A DNA stretch of 64,000 bases. Origin: Cordia subcordata. Lineage: Eukaryota; Streptophyta; Magnoliopsida; Boraginales; Cordiaceae. The stretch is taken from NCBI GenBank assembly GCA_028554755.1, contig JAPTOF010000005.1:8379501-8443500 (forward strand), read 5' to 3'. Below are positions 57,301 to 64,000 of this stretch, in pieces (the stretch's first letter is position 1; the number at the start of each line of letters is the position of its first letter). Both the position numbers and the translations under genes were made by a program. The notes under the pieces are model-generated. The model searched no databases, had not been told where the DNA came from, and saw only the letters and a program-made list of their open reading frames with translations.

Positions 57301-59016
57301 GCTGCCCTAAAATACTAGTGGAATTAATAAGTTAGTGCTTGTTGGAGGTAGTGGTATCCTAGGGCTTCACAACGGCTTGTGGTGATTTCAATTCTGTTCT
57401 TTATTGAGATGTCATGGCACTTTTACCCTCTGATTACTTATAGCTACATGATTCATTTTGGCCTTCTCTTTCTTATCATTTTCTCTTTAGTTCTTGATTT
57501 GTGTGTGAAACTCGTCTAATGAGAAGGACCACCAGTCTATTAAGGAAACATGATATGCTGTTTTTGCAATTCAAAGTAATTGATATTGATTATTCAGTTG
57601 TAGATAAAGTTGATATCATAAATAGTATTTGAATTTGCATTAAGTACTTAACGCACCTTATGTAGTTTGATAATGTTATAACAACCATCAAACTGTCACC
57701 ACCTAAAATCCTTGGTTGCAGTTTACCTACTTATTTTCTTGTAGACTTGTAAATGCACAAGATTTTACATCAGCTTGCAGAAAGTGATAACAACTCTGTT
57801 AGGCAAATATTTTTTAAATTTAAGCTATTGGAGATCAGATCACTAATGAAAGAAAAAGAAAAAATCATTGAAAAACCATCTGTTTTAGAATGTCTGTTCA
57901 AGTATTCTGTATGTTTTTTTTAATATTTATTGTACATTTACTTAAAGAAAGTAATCGTAAGAGTTGTTCATTGGAGAAGGTGAGGATCATCCATTAGTTA
58001 GTTCTCATTTATATTAAAGCCTAAATGAGGAGCTGCATATGTAACTGAAAAGTTTATTATGTTGAGATGTCCATCACGAATTCTAAAGCTCTTTCCCGAT
58101 CCTGTAGCTTGTCAATCATGTGTACTTCTCTCCTGATGGGCAATGGATAGCAAGTGCTTCATTTGACAGATCAGTCAAACTATGGAATGGTGTAACAGGA
58201 AATTTTGTTGCTGCCTTCAGGGGGCATGTCGGACCTGTTTACCAGATTAGGTGAGTATTCTTCTCTATTTATCTGTCTTTTTTCACAATTAACAATTACT
58301 TATGATGGACATATCTTGTTGCAGTTGGTCGGCTGATAGTAGGCTGCTTCTCAGCGGGAGCAAAGATTCAACTCTGAAGGTATTCCAGCGCATGCATATT
58401 TTTTGGGTTTGTTGTTGTCCCGTATGAAAACATCCCTCAAAGTGGAAAACCATTTTCTAAACTAGCACTGTGCTTCTGCCAGGATATGTGAAGTTTGATG
58501 GGTCCTTTTGATCTCTGATAATCTTATATCGGAGTTATTTGCTAAATTGAGTACTCCGAGCATCACATAAATTTTATTTGAGTATCTATGTCTTCTTTCC
58601 CACTAGAATGCATTAGAGCTGCTTTTATCCGGTATTGATTTTTCCTCAATTGTGTATACCATGGTCTGTAGCCTAATCTCTTCAACATGCAAATGTTTGC
58701 CGCATAGATAATATCTTTATGGCACTTTCTAGCAATTTCTTACTGTAGTCTGTTTCTAATATTGATTATTCAAATCAATTCTTTTGTCTAGATCTGGGAT
58801 ATCCGAACAAAAAAGTTGAAACAGGATCTTCCCGGCCATGCAGATGAGGTAAGTTAATCAAAAGGAGACCTCTTGTAGCTTTGTTATTATTAACACATGG
58901 TGATAAATCTTTGATCCGTTCTGTCATGAAAGGTCTTTGCGGTTGATTGGAGTCCAGATGGTGAGAAAGTGGCATCTGGTGGTAGGGACAGAGTTTTGAA
59001 GTTATGGATGGGGTAG
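48320..59016 (+). CDS. NLE1: Notchless protein homolog, WD40 ribosome-assembly factor
   Basis: Thirteen coding exons: 48320-48478, 49306-49387, 49480-49569, 51186-51311, 52001-52128, 54239-54438, 54756-54819, 55597-55707, 57026-57163, 58108-58250, 58325-58379, 58792-58848, 58933-59016. They join in frame to 478 aa plus TAG. Residues about 15-105 are the NLE ubiquitin-like domain ([34 protein letters not shown]). From residue 111 eight WD40 repeats follow, from [15 protein letters not shown]...RLWD to [15 protein letters not shown]...KLW, the fifth being longer and degenerate ([16 protein letters not shown]). In eukaryotes NLE/Rsa4 binds the AAA+ ATPase Midasin/Rea1 through this N-terminal domain and drives late pre-60S maturation in the nucleolus and nucleus. 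Length and start match plant NLE, which is essential. No lesion is seen, and the upstream telo-box agrees with the role. Confidence 0.96.
49570..51185 (+). other. NLE intron 3
   Basis: A 1616-bp GT-AG intron. It holds a C-rich tract at about 49978-50015. The block TGCATGATGYARTCATGAA recurs at about 50651 and 50891. No gene or full element is seen. Confidence 0.65.
52129..54238 (+). other. NLE intron 5, enlarged by an LTR-like insertion
   Basis: A 2110-bp intron that begins GTTAGT and ends CACAG. About two thirds of it is the LTR-like segment at 52714-54110. The first 580 bp show nothing recognisable. Confidence 0.7.
52714..54110 (-). repeat. Probable solo LTR, SIRE-like copia, in NLE intron 5
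   Basis: On the - strand it begins TGTATCAGAGAAAG and includes TTTTGATGATGAAAATTATG. Near its end is a C run preceded by AATTCAACC, a layout I associate with SIRE/Maximus-type copia LTRs. It ends CCCCTTACA. GTCGACTGG-type motifs occur in the middle (about 53400-53560). It is about 1.4 kb with no coding domain. Target duplication was not found, so the borders are approximate and the lineage call is tentative. Confidence 0.45.
55708..57025 (+). other. NLE intron 8
   Basis: A 1318-bp GT-AG intron, ordinary AT-rich sequence with an A run at 56400-56414. A 94-codon frame on the - strand (56531-56815) has no domain and is not called. Confidence 0.65.
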
Positions 59017-60266
59017 AAGATGCTCAATTAAGAGATCTTGAACACTTCTGTGATAGATATGACGAGTGAAGATAGTTCTATATCTATACCTGACTGGAAA
59101 AAGTTATAGCAGCATGTGAATTGCATGGCAGGGGTATGAAATATAATGATAAAAATAGAAGGATGAGATGGTCAGCCAACAAAGCTGTTGTCAGCACAAG
59201 ACACTAGAGGTATATTCTCCTTCCATCCGAGTATCGGCAGGCATGGCTATTCTCTTCTCTCCCATGATGTATGTTATGGCAAGGACTTCGAATTTGTGAG
59301 TGCTGGTTGAAGAGCTTTACATTCTTTGTCATGACTGTCATGGCATCTTCAACGGCTGTGCTGAACTTCAGGAGAGCAAATCTCTATGACAGTTACCTGC
59401 ACGGAGGCTGCTCTGTTCTTTTCGGTTTTATTTGGTTTTATGGAGAAAATAGAAGTGTGTAGTCGTATTTTGCAGATGTTGAGAGAGACTAGTAATTGAA
59501 TCTGGTATTATTTGGTTAATGTGACATTGAACCCCTTATAAACTTGTCAGCTGACAGTTGTTAGCTTACAATTATGCGCAGTTCTTTGTTCATTTGTCAG
59601 CATGAAAATTCAAGTCAACTCTTTACAGGTTCACCTTGTGAAATTCAAATATTTCGCTTCTTTACTCAGATTCTATTATACTAAATGTGTGAGTGTTTAT
59701 TAGAAGGTTTATTACTTATTTCATGTAACTGTTATGATAAATTAATAATAAAAAAATCATTGACAATATCTATTACTTGAGTTCTATTGATAAATTATAG
59801 AAAAAGAAAAGAAGATAACTTATTTCAAAATTAACTATATTTTAAAACTATGAATTCTACTCACAGCTCCAGCTTGAATGCCCACAAGTAGTTTTGATAT
59901 GGTTCTTTTAATCACTATAGTATCATTCACGAAGTTCTTTCTTTATCCATCGTAATAGTTACAATTCATGAATTGTATTATATACGTTTTATCTATCTTT
60001 GAATTGAACATGACCAAGAATATTGTATTATACTATTCAATTAAAATTAGTATAATATACATCGCATCTCATTTTATCTAACACAGTATATCACATTAAA
60101 GCATCAATAATATATATAAGAAATTAATATATTTTTTGTTATAACCAAAATTTGCAGTGGGGTCAAAGTGTAATATCAAAAACATTGGTGGTTAGCTATT
60201 TTATAATAAAACGAAATTTAAAGTTAAAATGTCCGGAGAATTCAATGAACAAAAGATATTTTTCAA
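59017..60266. other. NLE 3' untranslated region and intergenic DNA
   Basis: The first 500-700 bp are less AT-rich and likely hold the NLE 3' untranslated region. The rest is AT-rich without gene, RNA or element ends. Confidence 0.5.
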
Positions 60267-60607
60267 GCCTATTTGGCTAAGCTTATTTTTAAGTGCTTAT
60301 AAGCAACTTGTGTTTATGAGCAAAAGTTGCTTATAAACAAGTGATAAATAAAAAGAGATGTTTTTAGATAATATGTGTTTATAAATTATCATGTTTGGTA
60401 AATAAGTATTTACAAGCAGCAATAGTAGTTACAATGATTGAAAAAAATATGACATTAATAATAAATTGTTAAAAAAGTAAACTTTTGAAGGGCAAAAAAA
60501 ATCTTTACATGTGGTCAAATCCACCGACTTATAAGTTGCAAAAAAATAAGTTGGTACGAGAGTTTTTTTCTTTTCAACCTATAACCTCTTACAAGGGGTA
60601 TAAAAGC
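60267..60607. mobile_element. Tourist-like MITE, family B, interrupted at the right
   Basis: It begins GCCTATTTGGCTAAGCTTAT and carries the family interior (AAGTGCTTATAAGC, CATGTTTGGTAAATAAG, ACTTATAAG, AAGGGGTATAAAAG). The inverted right end is absent because the gypsy LTR starts at 60608. Confidence 0.6.
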
Positions 60608-61981
60608 TGATGGGCGTCGAAACCACCAAAAATAAATTCTTATTTCTTACCTGGCAACTTTAATTTGTGTACGTGGTGAGAAAAGGGTCGAGTCCACAGG
60701 GATTGGGAGAATATTTTATTCTAATTATACCAAGTAGATTACTCAACTAAGTTGCAACCAAGATGGGGGGAATTAAATGCAAAATCAATAAAATTAAGAA
60801 ATCTGTCTAGAGCACTGGTCACGCTGCGTGGGCACGCAATCTGACCAGAAAATAAAAAAACGTAAATAAAAATTAAATTGACTAAAATATGCAATTCTAA
60901 ATTAATGCTAAACTGGAAAATCAGAAAATCAGTGAGAATAAAATCTAGCCTGAAAAACAATCGCAATTTCGGCCAACAAATTCGATCATAGATGCAAAAA
61001 TACTTTCAGCTATTTCGATAAATCAGTTATAGTTATTGGCTCGGCCTAATAACCTTATCTTTTTTTACAGAGTTGATAACGGTTTAAATCCCTACGATTT
61101 TTCCCGTAATCCCCTTACCTATTAGACGTTCTAATCCCCGGAGATGCCCACAGGATCTATCTAACGGCAGCAATAAAAATCTATAAAGACCCGATTCTAA
61201 AAGTCAATACTCTCGCGGTAATTGCTCATTTAAATCGCGTAATTACACAGGAAACCTGGTTACCACTATATTTAGATCAATTAAATTAATCTAATTGGCT
61301 ACCTATTGTCATGCAATTAAATAATCGCGCGCAAAATTAAATAATCGCAGATCAATATTAATTATTAAAGCAGTAAATACGCAAATACCAAAATAGCATG
61401 AAAGGAAGAAAAACACTTAGATCTCACGAATTTGATGAACCGTAATCTTGATCAATCCTCGGCTAGAAAAGAAATTAGAACAGCTTCTCCATGAATATTG
61501 CCCAAAGAATAAAGAGAAAATTTTTGTTGTCTGCTAAAAACTGTCTACTAAAAGCTGTCTACCTCTCAAGTGCAAATAAGAGGTATTTATATAATAAAAA
61601 CCCTAACCTATTTTCCTTGTTGGATAAGGAAACCTGGCCCAAAAATAATAAAAAGGTAAAAGCCTGAAATAAGTCCAACAAAATAAAAAGCGTGCTAATA
61701 TTTAACCTAATTCCTTCCAAAAGCCCAGAAAAATATCTTCAATCTTGGTCAACCCAGTCAAAACCCGCGTAGCAATCAAACGGCATTTTTTCACGTGATG
61801 ACGTCAACTTTGACCGCTACAAACTTGTCCAAAAAGCTTCAATATCCATATGTAATGCGTTCAGCTCCTTTTCCTAAGAACATTTATGCAAAATTACATT
61901 AAAAACTTCGATTAAGAAGCATTCTATTCTAAAATCAAGTACATCTAACATATAAATTAAATACTTATTTAGAACTTATCA
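60608..61981 (-). repeat. 3' LTR of an Athila-like Ty3/gypsy element
   Basis: On the - strand it starts TGATAAGTTC directly after a polypurine tract (AGTGTGGGGGAATT, 61982-61995) and ends CGCCCATCA. A TATA region (TATATAAATACC) lies at about 61577-61590. CCTGTGGACTCGACCC occurs in the downstream half. It is about 1374 bp. The adjacent host bases AAAGC (60603-60607) should be one copy of the target duplication. The polypurine tract fixes the strand and shows it is the 3' LTR. Confidence 0.75.
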
Positions 61982-64000
61982 AATTCCCCCACACTTGAAC
62001 CATGCTTGCCCTCAAGCATGAAAACAATTAAGAACAGGGAATTCACATGCAAGATTGACCAAGACCGAAATTATGCAAAGATACCAAGTTTTACAACCAA
62101 AATTAATACCAATTCTGCAATTAAAATTTCTGTATTTTTATGCACATAGCTAGCTTCAAAGAATCCAAAATACAGAATAAAGTCAAGACATATGTCATCA
62201 AAGCTTCAACTTCACAATTCTTCTACCAACTTTATCATTCTTCATTTCATCATGTCACCATTCAATCATAGGATCATAATCATTCAAGCTCAACCTCTTA
62301 ACATATGCACAAGTCCTGACCCAATTCAAGCATTTATAAAAACAAGCAAGTTAACATGCTGACAAACTAACTTGCAATGTTTTCTGCCAAAAGAGTGTAC
62401 TAATTTTGCAAATTCCAGCACACTTTTTCCAAAAGTAAGACTTGACTTGACCAAAGATTTTCAAAAAGAAGCCTAACTTAGCAAGAAAATTCCCAAAAAT
62501 AAACATCTTCATAAAAAATATAGCCACAAAGTTCCCTCAAGAATAATTCCATAAGAATTTTCCACTGGACTTCAAGCTAACTCAACCATCCATCAAAGTA
62601 GACATAGGCACATAATCCTTCAAAAGTTCCTCCATCTCGACTCAAAGAAACTTGAAAGGAAAAACAAAGGTAAGCCAGTTTTTCAGCAAGTCAAAACAAT
62701 AACCACCACATGTACAAGTCACCTTGCTAGCACCCAAAACATTATATAAATGAACCTTGCATCATTTAAGCACACAAAAGAAATTTAAGCCAAGTATGAT
62801 TATGCTAATGCAAAGAAGAGAGATCAAAGCACTGCCTTGATGTGCAATTTTTCCTCAAAGAAAATAAGTTTGTGTCTAGGCCCAGCTGCAGGAAAGCCGG
62901 ATCACTTCAACTGCCTTTTTTTCACAATTTTCATGAATTGCCTAGAATGTCATCCAACCTTTTTACGCGATGACAAACATTTGTGATGAATGCCCCCGGT
63001 TATTCAGTTGGTCACAATTCCAAGTGGCTTTTAGCTCTACTCATAAATCTCCATTTTTTTTTGTTTCTTTTGGAGACCAGCGAAGTAAAAAAGGTGCGCA
63101 TTTACTTTGATTTCATTCATTCATTCTTGCGCTCTTTTTTTTTCACACTTTCATCACTTTTGCAGGAGTGAACTCAACTCCGACATAACTTTCCTAGACA
63201 TGCACTTTTTCACAATTTTACCACAAAAATAAATCAAGGCAAGTACCTCTCAAACTCAAACTAAGCAGTAGCTTCCAATTGAAGCGCATGCACATTTTCA
63301 GCCCAAGTTAAGATTAAGCAAGGTTCAAGCATAGCTTGTTCAAGTATCTATCAAGGGACAAAAACAATGGGGATGGATTCACTGTACTAACTTACCGTTG
63401 TAACCAAAGCGAGTTTCCCGAGTATGGGGATTAGATTCTTTTTTTTTTTTCATGAGGAATGCCAAGTTTACAACGTAGAAAGTAGAGCCAGAAAAATATT
63501 TGTACAAATAAAACTAAGGAAACAATAACTTGACCCAAAATTGTGTTTTTGTCATTTTTTTTTATTTTTCTGTGTTTTTATTTTTCATTTCATTTTTTTT
63601 TTATGAAGACAAGGCACAGGAAGACTCAAACAATACTAAATAAAACACAATTACGTAAAAAGACTCGAATTACCACATCAAAAACACTTCTAAGCATAAG
63701 CAAGACTCAAAATAAAAGACCAAAAAAAAAAACAAACACGAAGTAGTCCTCCCCCACACTTATCACGCACATTGTCCTCAATGTGTAGATAAAAGAAAAC
63801 AACAAAATAAAAGAAAAATAAAACACAGATAAAAGGGGGAAAAATGTAAGAGGACTTCCCTTGAAAGAGGGGCGGGAGGTTGTGGAACTAGATATCATTC
63901 ATCCGGAGTAGGGCCATGGTACTGAATGAGATTCACCCTTTTTTTTTTTTCATTTCATTTTTTTTATGAAGACAAGGCACAGGAAGACTCAAACAATACT
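61982..64000 (-). mobile_element. 3' internal non-coding region of the Athila-like element, runs off the window
   Basis: No open frame of note. On the - strand there are two phrases of the type AAGTGTGGGGG (at about 61985 and 63752), each preceded by a stretch rich in GAGG and CAAG (for example GAGGACAATGTGCGTGATA). Such phrases are common between the last ORF and the 3' LTR of Athila-type gypsy elements. A direct repeat of about 55 bp lies near the edge (63582-63639 and 63943-64000). Gag-pol, if present, lies beyond 64000. Confidence 0.55.
63582..64000. repeat. Direct repeat at the right edge
   Basis: TTCATTTCATTTTTTTT...ATGAAGACAAGGCACAGG and the following 20 or so bases occur at about 63582-63639 and again at 63947-64000, where the window stops. 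The period is about 363 bp. The second copy may continue outside the window. Confidence 0.85.

Overview
The window is AT-rich nuclear DNA of a flowering plant, almost certainly a dicot. The evidence is two intron-rich genes with GT-AG introns and plant-type products, plus plant-type copia, Athila-like, hAT, Helitron, Mutator-like and Tourist-like mobile elements. I cannot name the species. Two host genes are complete, both on the + strand. The first is a polyamine oxidase of the PAO1 type (10 coding exons, 33322-41720, 496 aa). The second is the WD40 ribosome-assembly factor Notchless/NLE (13 coding exons, 48320-59016, 478 aa). Every splice junction I assign keeps the reading frame and uses GT-AG.

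Layout. 0-1.5 kb: remnants of small elements. 1.48-5.73 kb: a complete but decayed Ty1/copia element with two LTRs and a 5-bp target duplication (TSD). 5.7-7.3 kb: small inverted-repeat elements. 7.4-13.1 kb: the RNase H end of a LINE, split by a 4.5-kb hAT transposon that has a perfect 8-bp TSD. Its transposase gene is interrupted by only two in-frame stops. 13.2-18 kb: a Helitron with a nested MITE, and a dense cluster of Tourist-like MITEs. 18-28 kb: largely featureless AT-rich DNA with a solo LTR, one large foldback element and two short tandem duplications. 28.3-31.5 kb: a Mutator-like element and a non-autonomous hAT element. 33-42 kb: the PAO gene, with MITEs in introns 7 and 8. 43-47 kb: another inverted-repeat element and the 5' part of a copia element on the - strand. 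47-48.2 kb: a duplicated segment that forms the upstream region of NLE. 48.3-59 kb: NLE, with a SIRE-like LTR in intron 5. 60.3-64 kb: a MITE interrupted by the 3' LTR and 3' internal region of an Athila-like gypsy element on the - strand, which runs off the right edge.

The two host genes are not obviously linked in function: PAO catabolises polyamines and NLE matures the 60S ribosomal subunit. The strongest theme is nested transposition. There are at least six element classes, several with recognisable target duplications, and two MITE families share a TGTTTGG terminal core and TAA/TTA targets. I found no CRISPR array, rRNA, tRNA or clearly new gene system. The most instructive locus is the near-intact hAT element with its GGGGAA-type subterminal arrays.
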